From Bacillota bacterium (GTDB taxonomy: Bacteria; Bacillota; Clostridia; Lachnospirales; Lachnospiraceae): 64,000 nt of DNA. The position numbers were made by a program, and so were the translations under genes. The notes beneath the pieces were generated by a model that was not told where the DNA came from, ran no database searches, and saw nothing but the letters and a program-made list of their open reading frames with translations. Positions 50,233 through 58,485 of this stretch are shown one piece after another (within the stretch, counting starts at the first letter, position 1; each line of letters starts with the position of its first letter). The stretch covers positions 62,001-126,000 of the forward strand of contig JAEYGZ010000039.1 in NCBI GenBank assembly GCA_023409535.1, read 5' to 3'.

Positions 50233-52311
50233 ATGGAGAAGAGAATAGTTATTGTAGGGGCTGGATATGCAGGAATACTGACAGCCAAAAAATTAGAAAA
50301 ACGATTAAAAAAATCGAATGATGTCAGCATCACTATCATTGACAAGAATCCCTTCCACACCATGCTTACAGAACTTCACGAGGTTGCAGCAAACCGTGTG
50401 GACGAAGACAGTATTAAGATTAGTTTAAGTAAGGTTTTCGCAGGGCGTAAGGTGAATGTGAAGATGGATACAGTCACCTCAATCGATTATGAAAAGAAGA
50501 TCGTTGCGGGAGAGAATGAGACCTATCCCTATGATGTTTTGGTAATCGCCGCAGGCTCCAAGCCGACATATTTTGGTATTCCCGGTGCTGAGGAACATAC
50601 CTTTAAATTATGGTCCTATGAGGATGCAGTAGTATTAAAGGATCACATTCATAACACCTTCCGTAAGGCTGCTTTAATTACAAACATAGAGGAAAGAAGA
50701 AAGTTATTATCATTTTACGTAGTCGGTGCCGGCTTTACCGGTGTTGAGATGATCGGCGAGTTAGCGGAATATGTTCCCTTTCTTTGTGAAAAATTTGGCA
50801 TAGCTCGTGAAGATGTTAACTTAGTCAACGTTGACGGATTGAGCAGACCGATCCCTAATATGACTGAAAAATTATCCTTAAAGGTTGCGAGACGTCTTGA
50901 GAAGATGGGGGTTAAACTCATTATGAGCGCCTTTGTAACCGGTGTAGGAAGCGATTATATAGAACTGAAGCAGGGTGAGCAGGTAACGCGTTACAACGTT
51001 GGAACCATCATCTGGGCAGCAGGTATCCAGAGCAATGATGTTGTTCAGAACTCCAAGGATCTGGAAGTAACCCGCGGCGGACGTATTCAGGTTGATGAGC
51101 ATCTTCGTTCAACCAAGAATCAGAATGTATATGTTATCGGTGATAATATGTATTTCGTTCCGGAAGGTGAGGAGCGTCCGGTACCCCAGATGGTTGAAAA
51201 CTGCGAGCAGAGCTCCGATGTTGCGGCTCACAATATCATCAGCCAGCTAACCGGTAAGGGAGAGCTTGAGGTTTACAAGCCGAAGTTCCACGGTGTTATG
51301 GTTTGCATCGGCGGACGTTACGGTGTGTGTCATGTCGGTTTGCCCGGCCATTTCTTCAGTATGCCGTCCTTCCTTGCAATGTTTGCAAAGCATTTTATTA
51401 ATATCATCTACTTTATCCAGGTACTTGGCTGGAATAAGGTATTCCATTATATCAGGAACGAGTTCTTTACCGTACGTAACTGCCGCAGCTTTGTAGGCGG
51501 ACATTTCTCCAACCGTACACCCAGCTTCCTGCTGGTTCCGCTTCGTGTTTGGCTTGGAGCGGTATGGGTATTCGAAGGTATCATGAAGATTGTAGAAGGC
51601 TGGTTTACTGATCCGAAGCTGACAGGCTTCTTCGGCGGAGCAAATTCATGGTATAACAGTATCTTAAATCCTGCAGCCGGCGGGGGCACCACTCCCGACG
51701 CTACTTCTTCCGCTACTACCGCAGCAGCGGATGGTGTCATCAAAGTGGTTAATATGGTATCCACTCATGCGGCACGTGTAATTCAGGTTACCGCAGATGC
51801 AGCATCCTCCGCAACCGCAGAAGGCGGCGGTGAGGCCGCAGGTGCAGCGGCTGCAGCAGTCGGCCACGTTATAACAAACTGGAATATTCTCGGATTATTT
51901 AAAGTGATTTTTGTAAGCGGCAAGGATCTGGCACATTCTGCCATCGGCGATTATGCGTTCAAGCTGGATGTACCGTTTATGAACTGGTTTGTTGAGAAAT
52001 TAATCTTACCCAATGATGGGGTACAGATGTTCATGCAGATTTTTATCGTACTTGCTGAGATATTAATTGGATTAGCACTTATGGGAGGCTTATTTACTGC
52101 TCCTGCAGCAGCTGTTTCTTTGGTCCTTCAATTTATGTTTGTTTGCACCACTGGCTTGTATTTAGGAACCTTCTGGATGATTTTTGCCGGAATCGCTGTC
52201 TTAATCGGAGCAGGTAGAACCTTAGGACTTGACTATTATGCAATGCCCGGACTGAAGAAGCTGTGGAAGAAACTTCCATTCGTCAGAAAGTGGTATATTT
52301 ATAATGATTAA
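50233..52311 (+). CDS. ndh2: NADH dehydrogenase (NDH-2) with C-terminal DoxX-like membrane domain
   Basis: 692 aa. Residues ~1-400 form a type II NADH:quinone oxidoreductase with two Rossmann motifs (VIVGAGYAGILTAKKLEK for FAD; FYVVGAGFTGVEMIGELAEY for NADH) and the FAD-binding GDN of VYVIGDNMYF. The rest is membrane-embedded: a segment around residues 385-410, then RVWLGAVWVFEGIMKI (DoxX-like), a long Ala/Ser/Thr/Gly-rich loop (~residues 475-550), and three further helices. Membrane-extended NDH-2 of this kind belongs to the Listeria-type extracellular electron transfer system, passing electrons from NADH to demethylmenaquinone. Overlaps the next gene by 8 nt. Confidence 0.9.
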   Translation: MEKRIVIVGAGYAGILTAKKLEKRLKKSNDVSITIIDKNPFHTMLTELHEVAANRVDEDSIKISLSKVFAGRKVNVKMDTVTSIDYEKKIVAGENETYPYDVLVIAAGSKPTYFGIPGAEEHTFKLWSYEDAVVLKDHIHNTFRKAALITNIEERRKLLSFYVVGAGFTGVEMIGELAEYVPFLCEKFGIAREDVNLVNVDGLSRPIPNMTEKLSLKVARRLEKMGVKLIMSAFVTGVGSDYIELKQGEQVTRYNVGTIIWAAGIQSNDVVQNSKDLEVTRGGRIQVDEHLRSTKNQNVYVIGDNMYFVPEGEERPVPQMVENCEQSSDVAAHNIISQLTGKGELEVYKPKFHGVMVCIGGRYGVCHVGLPGHFFSMPSFLAMFAKHFINIIYFIQVLGWNKVFHYIRNEFFTVRNCRSFVGGHFSNRTPSFLLVPLRVWLGAVWVFEGIMKIVEGWFTDPKLTGFFGGANSWYNSILNPAAGGGTTPDATSSATTAAADGVIKVVNMVSTHAARVIQVTADAASSATAEGGGEAAGAAAAAVGHVITNWNILGLFKVIFVSGKDLAHSAIGDYAFKLDVPFMNWFVEKLILPNDGVQMFMQIFIVLAEILIGLALMGGLFTAPAAAVSLVLQFMFVCTTGLYLGTFWMIFAGIAVLIGAGRTLGLDYYAMPGLKKLWKKLPFVRKWYIYND

Positions 52312-53281
52312 TGTAATAAAAAATGATGAAGGAGTGGAATTCATCCGTTCTGAGGATGCACTCGCACTGGTGAAGCAGGAGTTGGAGCGTACACTTTCCA
52401 AATCACCGCTGGTAATCCGGGAATTTACGAAGCATCTGATGTCTTCTCATGGAAAATTCATTCGAGCTGTCTCAGTCATTACCTGTGCAGAGAATGAGGA
52501 AGGATATATTCACACCAATGCAATTAAGATGGCAACGGCAATCGAGCTTTTACATCTGGCAACCCTGGTGCATGATGACATCATAGATAATGCGGAGCTT
52601 CGACGGGGAAAGGTAACCTTACAGAAGAAATACGGTAAGCGTACTGCGGTAATTTGCGGTGATTATCTGCTTAGCGTGGCTCTCCGTATGGCGGCCTCCA
52701 TCGAGAATAAAAAGGATTATTTAGAGCTTGCATTACCTGATTATGTTGAGCGGGTGTGCATGGGTGAATTAAACCAGCATGTGAACAACGGCAATATCAA
52801 TCTTTCGATTTATACCTATCTTAAGATTATATCGGGTAAGACAGCGGCGCTGTTTGAAGCCTCATATTATGCGGGTGCTATTTTCTCGGATTGCGGGGAA
52901 GAGCAGGCAAGGCTGTACAGACAACTGGGTTTTAATGTGGGAATGATTTTTCAGCTGACGGATGATTGCATTGACTTTGAAGATACGGTTGAGACTGCTT
53001 ATAAGCCGGTTCAGTCCGATTATGAACAGGGAGTTGTGACCCTCCCTCTGATCCATGCATTTTTGAAGCTGGGCGATTTTAAGAAGAAAGCCCAGGAGCA
53101 GAACATAACCCGGACAGAGATCAATGAAGCTGTTGCGAAGACCGGAGGACTTAAGTTCACTCGTTTGCTGGTACAGAAATATTACAAGAAGTCCATGAAG
53201 ATTATTGATGACTTAACAGCTGCGGCAGAAAAGAAAGAAAAATTAATTGTAATATTGAATAAGGCATCACGTTTATCCTGA
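52304..53281 (+). CDS. Polyprenyl diphosphate synthase (DmkB-like)
   Basis: 325 aa, starting inside the end of ndh2, so coupled to it. It lengthens isoprenoid chains for a quinone tail. First Asp-rich motif D91-D92-I-I-D95 (LVHDDIIDNAELRRGKVTLQKKYG) and second D220-D221-C-I-D224 (LTDDCIDFED) are both complete. The second motif with Cys and the position next to ndh2 and a UbiA gene suggest demethylmenaquinone synthesis dedicated to this pathway (by analogy to Listeria dmkB). Confidence 0.9.
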   Translation: MINVIKNDEGVEFIRSEDALALVKQELERTLSKSPLVIREFTKHLMSSHGKFIRAVSVITCAENEEGYIHTNAIKMATAIELLHLATLVHDDIIDNAELRRGKVTLQKKYGKRTAVICGDYLLSVALRMAASIENKKDYLELALPDYVERVCMGELNQHVNNGNINLSIYTYLKIISGKTAALFEASYYAGAIFSDCGEEQARLYRQLGFNVGMIFQLTDDCIDFEDTVETAYKPVQSDYEQGVVTLPLIHAFLKLGDFKKKAQEQNITRTEINEAVAKTGGLKFTRLLVQKYYKKSMKIIDDLTAAAEKKEKLIVILNKASRLS

Positions 53282-53310
53282 TAATTATTATCAATATAGA
53301 AAAGATCATA

Positions 53311-53343
53311 CCGGTCTCCCTAAGTGTAACTTCGGGAGACCGG
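53311..53343. other. Intercistronic hairpin between dmkB-like and UbiA genes
   Basis: Perfect 10-bp stem CCGGTCTCCC (53311-53320) / GGGAGACCGG (53334-53343), 13-nt loop, without a plus-strand T-tract. Possible mRNA processing or stability element rather than a terminator. Confidence 0.55.
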
Positions 53344-53366
53344 GTAGAAAGATTGAGGTGCCAGCC

Positions 53367-54272
53367 TTGATAAAACGATTTTTAGATTATATTGAGATCA
53401 GGACGAAAATAACCAGCCTCTTTGCATTTCTCATGTCCGTTGCTTTGCTGGCTTATCAAAAGCAAACAATCCATTGGGATCTGACGGGAATCTTCTTTTT
53501 ATCGATGTTTCTGTTTGACCTGACAACAACGGCAATTAATAACTATATAGATACAAAAAGCAATCATCAGATATTGCAATTTGAGAGAAGAACTGCACTG
53601 ATTATCATTTATGTGCTCTTCGGGGTAAGTGCATCACTAGGGATTGCGCTTGCCTGCCTCACGGATATCGTTATTTTTCTGATTGGCGGTCTTTGCTTTC
53701 TGTGCGGTGTGCTTTATACCTACGGGCCGCTGCCGATCTCGAGAATGCCGTTGGGTGAAGTTCTGTCAGGAGCGTTTTACGGAATTATGATTCCTTTCCT
53801 CCTCCTGTATATTAACTCACCGGCGGGAACATTTTTAGACTTTAGTGTTAAAAATATGACAATATTCTTACAATTGCATATCATACCTTTTTTATCATTA
53901 TTATTATTTGCGGTAGTGCCCTTCTGCGCAACTGCAAATATCATGCTCGCCAATAATATCTGCGATCAGGAGAAGGATGTGCTGGTGAAAAGGCACACCC
54001 TGCCCTATTATATCGGCAGAAAAGCCCTATATTTATTTGCTGGACTCTATTATCTGACTTATGCGGCAATGATTATGCTTGTGATTGTTAAATATTTATC
54101 ACCGATTTGTTTGTTATCCCTGATCACAATCCTGCCGGTGCAAAAAAATATTAACGTATTTTTTAAAAAGCAGGAAAAGTCCGCCACCTTTATTGTGGCA
54201 ATTAAGAACTTCATCCTGATCATGGGAGTGAATACGCTGCTGATTTTTATCGGCGCACTCCTGAGGTATTAG
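53367..54272 (+). CDS. UbiA-family prenyltransferase (DmkA/MenA-like)
   Basis: 301 aa. The ribosome site TTGAGGTG (53354-53360) is spaced for TTG 53367 (MIKRFLDYIEIRTKITS) rather than for the GTG at 53358. About eight or nine membrane helices. The two Asp-rich motifs are INNYIDTKSN (residues ~58-67) and NNICDQEKD (near residue 195). It attaches a polyprenyl chain to 1,4-dihydroxy-2-naphthoate or a similar head group. Its place between the polyprenyl synthase and the electron-transfer lipoprotein argues for a dedicated demethylmenaquinone. Confidence 0.88.
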   Translation: MIKRFLDYIEIRTKITSLFAFLMSVALLAYQKQTIHWDLTGIFFLSMFLFDLTTTAINNYIDTKSNHQILQFERRTALIIIYVLFGVSASLGIALACLTDIVIFLIGGLCFLCGVLYTYGPLPISRMPLGEVLSGAFYGIMIPFLLLYINSPAGTFLDFSVKNMTIFLQLHIIPFLSLLLFAVVPFCATANIMLANNICDQEKDVLVKRHTLPYYIGRKALYLFAGLYYLTYAAMIMLVIVKYLSPICLLSLITILPVQKNINVFFKKQEKSATFIVAIKNFILIMGVNTLLIFIGALLRY

Positions 54273-54371
54273 ATAAACGGATGAAATCATATACGGTATT
54301 CGTTCCGCCTGAAAAGGTATGGAATTAATATAAAAACCAATAAATTAAAACATCTATGGAGGAATGAAATT

Positions 54372-55478
54372 ATGAAGAAGATTTGTGCGATGTTACTTTG
54401 CTTAGTACTGGTAATGTCAATGTTCACCGGCTGCAAGTCTGCCGAAAACGATACTACAAAGGATACCCCCGATCCCACCGCTACTGCGGCTCCTACCGCA
54501 GGTACCAGCGCTACCGAAGCTCCTGCTGCCGATGACAGCACTACCGATGCCGCAGTTAAGACAGGTCTTGCAGTTGTTACTTCAATTGCGAAGTCAGCTG
54601 ATGCAGCTGCCGATAAGGATGGTCTTGGAGAAGTAGACTCTATGATTGCTGCCGTATTAGTTGATAAGGATGGCAAGATTGTAGCTTGTAAGATCGATGC
54701 AGCACAGACAAAGATTAACTTCTCTGCAGAAGGTAAATTAATAACCGATCCCGCAACAGTATTCCAGACTAAGCAGGAATTAAAGGAAGGCTATAACATG
54801 AAGGGCTCTTCCAGTATCAGCAAAGAATGGTATGAGCAGGCTGATGGTTTTGCAGCATATTGTGTAGGCAAGACTGTTGATCAGATTAAGGGTATTGCCG
54901 TAAATGAAGACGGTGTAGCAAGCGATGCTGATGTTGCTGCTACAATTACTGTACATATCGGAGATTTCATTGAGGTTGTAACTAAGGCTGCAACAAATGC
55001 AGCTGATTTAGGAGCAAAGGCAGGCGATAAGCTTGGTCTTGCAACTTCTACAGATATGGGTCAGTCCAAGGATGCATCCGCTGAGGGTGATGGTTTAGCA
55101 CAGGCATATTCCTACTATACAGCACTTACCTTAGATAAGGACGGCAAGATCACGAGCTGTGCTATTGACGCTTCTCAGGGTAATGTTAACTTCTCAACAG
55201 CAGGTGCGGTTACTTCTGATTTAACAGTTGCTCCTCAGACCAAGCAGGAATTAAAGGAAGCATATGATATGAAGAAGGCTTCCGGTATCGGCAAAGAGTG
55301 GTATGAGCAGGCAAATGCATTTGCGGTATATGCTACAGGAAAGACGGTTGCTGATGTTAAGGGTATCGCTGTTACTGAAGACGGCAAAGCATCAGGTGCT
55401 GATTTAACTGCTTCCGTAACCGTTCATGTAACACCTTTCATTTCTAACATCGAGAAGGCAGCAACAAACGCTCAGTAA
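54372..55478 (+). CDS. Two-repeat surface lipoprotein, FMN-binding-like (PplA-type role)
   Basis: 368 aa. Lipoprotein signal with lipobox MFTGC, a Thr/Ala/Pro-rich tether (residues ~25-65), then two tandem ~140-residue repeats (roughly 70-215 and 216-366), each with VDKDGKI/LDKDGKI, QTKQELKE(G/A)Y, SKEWYEQA and VGKTV/TGKTV blocks. Each repeat ends in a segment aligning with the flavinylation motif SGATxT of FMN-binding domains, but degenerate: AATIT (T191, T193) in repeat 1 and TASVT (S348, T350) in repeat 2. Next gene encodes ApbE, the flavin transferase. Role as an electron-carrying lipoprotein at the cell surface is inferred from gene context and partial motif. Confidence 0.75.
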   Translation: MKKICAMLLCLVLVMSMFTGCKSAENDTTKDTPDPTATAAPTAGTSATEAPAADDSTTDAAVKTGLAVVTSIAKSADAAADKDGLGEVDSMIAAVLVDKDGKIVACKIDAAQTKINFSAEGKLITDPATVFQTKQELKEGYNMKGSSSISKEWYEQADGFAAYCVGKTVDQIKGIAVNEDGVASDADVAATITVHIGDFIEVVTKAATNAADLGAKAGDKLGLATSTDMGQSKDASAEGDGLAQAYSYYTALTLDKDGKITSCAIDASQGNVNFSTAGAVTSDLTVAPQTKQELKEAYDMKKASGIGKEWYEQANAFAVYATGKTVADVKGIAVTEDGKASGADLTASVTVHVTPFISNIEKAATNAQ

Positions 55479-55545
55479 CTAACGTGCGGATCATGAAAAG
55501 TATTATTCACACTTAGATACAAGTAACAGAAATAAGCAGATAGAG

Positions 55546-55589
55546 AGCTGTTGTAAACATGAAAACAGTAGTGTTTACAGCAGCTTTTT
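55546..55589 (+). terminator. Terminator after the FMN-like lipoprotein
   Basis: AGCTGTTGTAAACA... / TGTTTACAGCAGCT, followed by TTTTTG. Confidence 0.85.
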
Positions 55590-55597
55590 GTTATAAT
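55589..55597 (+). promoter_or_regulatory. Extended -10 of the apbE promoter, overlapping the terminator T-tract
   Basis: TGTTATAAT (TGn + TATAAT) begins at the last T of the terminator run. No -35 at the right distance. Confidence 0.4.
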
Positions 55598-55688
55598 ATA
55601 CGATGAGTTATATATTGGAGCCGATATTATATATTTATAGGCTTCTTACCATACCTGGAACAACGGAAAGGAAACATGGGGTGAAATC

Positions 55689-56789
55689 TTGAAACGTCGA
55701 ATTATCGTAATTACTTTACTTATCACTATTGTATTTAACATGACAGCCTGCGGGTTAGCTGAAAAGGAGCCAAAGCGTTACCAGGCTCAGTTTTTAGAAC
55801 TTTTTGATACAGTTACCACAATCATCGGCTATGCCGACAGTGAGAAAGAGTTTTCCGAATTTGCTCAATCTGTTCATGATATTCTGGAACAATATCATGA
55901 GCTTTACGATATATATAATGATTATGAAGGCGTTAACAATATCAAGACCATCAATGACAATGCAGGAATTGCACCTGTGAAGGTCGACCGTAAAATTATT
56001 GATGTGCTTTTAAAATCCAAAGAAGCTTATACCCTGTCCGAGGGAAAGAAGAATATTGCGTTTGGAGCGGTGCTCAGCATTTGGCATGATTACCGTGAGG
56101 AAGGCATCGCAGACCCGGATATGGCCAGATTGCCTGATATGGAAGTGCTGAAAGAAAAGGCTCAGCATACGGATATTAATAAGATGATTATTAATGATGA
56201 GGAATCAACGGTATATCTGGAAGATCCCGAGATGAGTCTGGATGTAGGAGCGATTGCCAAGGGCTATGCAACTGAGCGGGTGGTACAGCAGCTAAAAGCG
56301 GACGGATATTATAATGCGCTTATTTCCGTCGGCGGCAATGTTCGCGCCATGGGAAGTAAGGGAGTTGATATAAAGAAAAGTAATGTTTCAGAGAAGGATA
56401 TGGTCCCCTGGAGTGTGGGTATCCAGAATCCCGACCTGGAAAGTGACGAGCAGTATATAGAATTGTTAAATTTAACGGATATGTCCCTGGTATCCAGCGG
56501 AGATTATGAACGCTATTATACGGTGGACGGAAAACGCTATCACCATATTATCAATCCGGCTACCTTAATGCCGGCGGATTATTTTACCGCTGTTTCCATA
56601 GTGACCGAGGATTCCGGCTGGGCGGATGCTCTGACTACGATTATTTTCAATATGCCTTATGAGGATGGAGTAAAGCTGATCGAGGGACTTACGGATACGG
56701 AGGCATTATGGATATTTAAAGACGGAGCCTTAAAGTATACCAGTGGTTTTGCCAAATATTTAAAACCGGACAGCGGAGCACAAGAGTAA
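55689..56789 (+). CDS. apbE: ApbE/FmnB-family FAD:protein FMN transferase (lipoprotein)
   Basis: 366 aa. TTG start preceded by GGGGTGAAATC. Lipoprotein signal with MTAC. It covalently attaches FMN from FAD to Thr/Ser of FMN-binding proteins on the outer face of the membrane. Family features: LFDTVTTIIGYAD, LYDIYNDYEGVNNIKTINDNAG, then LDVGAIAKGYATERVVQQLKADGYYNALISVGGNVRAMG and YHHIINPATLMPA, whose Asp/Ala/Thr loop holds the Mg site. The preceding lipoprotein is the obvious substrate. Confidence 0.92.
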   Translation: MKRRIIVITLLITIVFNMTACGLAEKEPKRYQAQFLELFDTVTTIIGYADSEKEFSEFAQSVHDILEQYHELYDIYNDYEGVNNIKTINDNAGIAPVKVDRKIIDVLLKSKEAYTLSEGKKNIAFGAVLSIWHDYREEGIADPDMARLPDMEVLKEKAQHTDINKMIINDEESTVYLEDPEMSLDVGAIAKGYATERVVQQLKADGYYNALISVGGNVRAMGSKGVDIKKSNVSEKDMVPWSVGIQNPDLESDEQYIELLNLTDMSLVSSGDYERYYTVDGKRYHHIINPATLMPADYFTAVSIVTEDSGWADALTTIIFNMPYEDGVKLIEGLTDTEALWIFKDGALKYTSGFAKYLKPDSGAQE

Positions 56790-56900
56790 TGCTTGCAGAA
56801 ACTATCTTCTTGGTTTAGAATTAGATATCATTAGTATGCCTGCTGGAGGCAGCCGGTGCACAAATGTATATTTATTATTAATCGGGGATGGTGTAAAAGC

Positions 56901-57347
56901 ATGGATCATATCGACCGGCAGTTATTAAATATTCTTCAGGACAATGCCCGCGTACCGCTAAAACAGCTTGCAGAAAGGGTATATCTTTCTTCTCCGGCGG
57001 TAGCGGCAAGAATTACACGCTTGGAGGATCAGGGTATTATCAAGGGCTATCATACGGAAATTGACTGGCTGAAATTGGGCCAGCATATCACTGCTTTTAT
57101 CAATCTTGAGGTGGCGCCGGCGCAGAAGCCGGAGTTCTATCCCTTTATTAAAGCTTGTCCCAATGTCATGGAGTGTAATTGTGTTACCGGTAATTTTTCA
57201 ATGCTGATTAAGGTTTGCTTTCCAAGTACCATGGATCTGGATGCCTTTATCGGCGAGATTCAGAAGTTTGGGAAGACAAGTACACAGGTGGTCTTCTCCA
57301 CAGCGGTGGAGCATCGGGGAATGCAGATTCTTGGAGATGAATTATGA
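56901..57347 (+). CDS. Lrp/AsnC-family transcriptional regulator
   Basis: 148 aa. The frame opens at 56856, but ATG 56901 (MDHIDRQLLNILQDNARVPLKQLAERVYLSSPAVAARITRLEDQGIIKGY) gives the canonical N-terminal winged HTH. The C-terminal RAM effector domain follows (HITAFINLEVAPAQKPEFYPFIKACPNVMECNCVTGNFSMLIKV). Amino-acid-responsive regulator. It overlaps the next regulator by 4 nt (ATGA), so the two are made together. Confidence 0.88.
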   Translation: MDHIDRQLLNILQDNARVPLKQLAERVYLSSPAVAARITRLEDQGIIKGYHTEIDWLKLGQHITAFINLEVAPAQKPEFYPFIKACPNVMECNCVTGNFSMLIKVCFPSTMDLDAFIGEIQKFGKTSTQVVFSTAVEHRGMQILGDEL

Positions 57348-58267
57348 TACAGACCATTAAGATGAATTTGGACGATACGCTGCAGCTTGCAGCCATTGCC
57401 AAAGCCTTATCCTCGGAAACAAGAATAGAAATATTAAAACACCTTCGTATGAAGGATCTTAATGTGAATGAGATCGCAGAGCTTTTAGATATTCCGGCCT
57501 CATCCTCCGCGGCCCATGTCAAGGTTCTGGAGGAGGCGGGTATTATCAGAACCTCACTGCAGCCGGGAATTCGGGGGTCTATGAAGCTGTGCCATGTAGT
57601 TCTGGACCATGTTTATGTTGAGATGAATACAACAAAAAACCTGGAGCAGGATGAAGAAATTATAAAAATGCCTATCGGAAGCTATGTAGATTACCGGATC
57701 GAACCGACCTGCGGTATTGCAAGCGTAAAGGGACCTATCGGTACAGAGGATGATCCCCGCTGTTTTTATTTACCCGAACGGGTTGAGGCACAACTTATCT
57801 GGCTGGGCGACGGTTACATTGAATATCGTTTTCCCACGAATTCTTTGGAAGAGAAGCAGCTGCAAAGGCTGGAGATATCCATGGAGCTTTGTGCGGAGGA
57901 CCATGAATATAATATTGATTATCCCTCTGATATAACCTTATGGGTCAACGGCCTGGAGGTTGGAACCTGGACTTGTCCCAGTGATTTCGGAGGGCGGCGG
58001 GGGAAGCTCAATCCGGACTGGTGGCCGGATAAGAATACCCAGTTTGGTATGCTGAAGACCTGGAGCATCACGGAACAGGAGTGTTCTATGGATAATGAAA
58101 AGACGCAGAGCAGAGCGTTATCGGAATTTAAGCTGGGAGAGAAGGATTACATCTCGGTATGTATCGGTATTAAAGAGGACGCACAATACAAAGGCGGGTT
58201 AAATCTGTTCGGAGAGTCCTTTGGAGATTACCCCCAGGGGATAGCGATGAAATTAATATTTCATTAA
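57344..58267 (+). CDS. ArsR-family regulator with large C-terminal domain
   Basis: 307 aa. Residues ~10-75 are an ArsR-type winged HTH (ALSSETRIEILKHLRMKDLNVNEIAELLDIPASSSAAHVKVLEEAGIIRTS). The remaining ~220 residues (YVDYRIEPTCGIASVKGPIGTEDDPRCFYLPERVEAQLIWLGDGYIEYRFPTNS..., DITLWVNGLEVGTWTCPSDFGGRRGKLNPDWWPDKNTQFG) form a beta-rich domain without a known name. It contains no obvious ArsR metal cysteine pair. It sits just upstream of galK and coupled to an Lrp gene; the ligand may be a sugar or metabolite, as inference. Confidence 0.85.
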   Translation: MIQTIKMNLDDTLQLAAIAKALSSETRIEILKHLRMKDLNVNEIAELLDIPASSSAAHVKVLEEAGIIRTSLQPGIRGSMKLCHVVLDHVYVEMNTTKNLEQDEEIIKMPIGSYVDYRIEPTCGIASVKGPIGTEDDPRCFYLPERVEAQLIWLGDGYIEYRFPTNSLEEKQLQRLEISMELCAEDHEYNIDYPSDITLWVNGLEVGTWTCPSDFGGRRGKLNPDWWPDKNTQFGMLKTWSITEQECSMDNEKTQSRALSEFKLGEKDYISVCIGIKEDAQYKGGLNLFGESFGDYPQGIAMKLIFH

Positions 58268-58405
58268 AGGGTTCTCCTCTTTACAAATTACGTAGAGGGG
58301 AGTATTATATATCTAAAACAACAGAAATCGTGTTATATAACAAAAATATTGTGATAAACAAAGGAATATAAAATTGTGAAAGCTTAAATGGCAGAATAGA
58401 AACTT

Positions 58406-58459
58406 AAACGAACCTGATTAAGCAAACGAACCTGATTAAGCAAACGAACCTGATAAAGT
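58406..58459 (+). repeat. Three tandem 18-bp repeats upstream of galK
   Basis: Units AAACGAACCTGATTAAGC at 58406-58423 and 58424-58441, and a third with AAACGAACCTGATAAAGT at 58442-58459. The block ends about 27 nt before the galK start codon, inside the 218-nt gap. Also in the gap is a bulged CTCCTCT/AGAGGGGAG hairpin near 58275-58303. Confidence 0.75.
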
Positions 58460-58485
58460 AAAATAACGATAAAGGAGAATGGTAT

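Noticed and set aside
50233..56789. Classical menaquinone biosynthesis cluster
   Set aside because: No men genes beyond prenylation are present, and the lipoprotein/ApbE pair fits extracellular electron transfer better.
58406..58459. CRISPR array
   Set aside because: The 18-bp units are directly adjacent without spacers.
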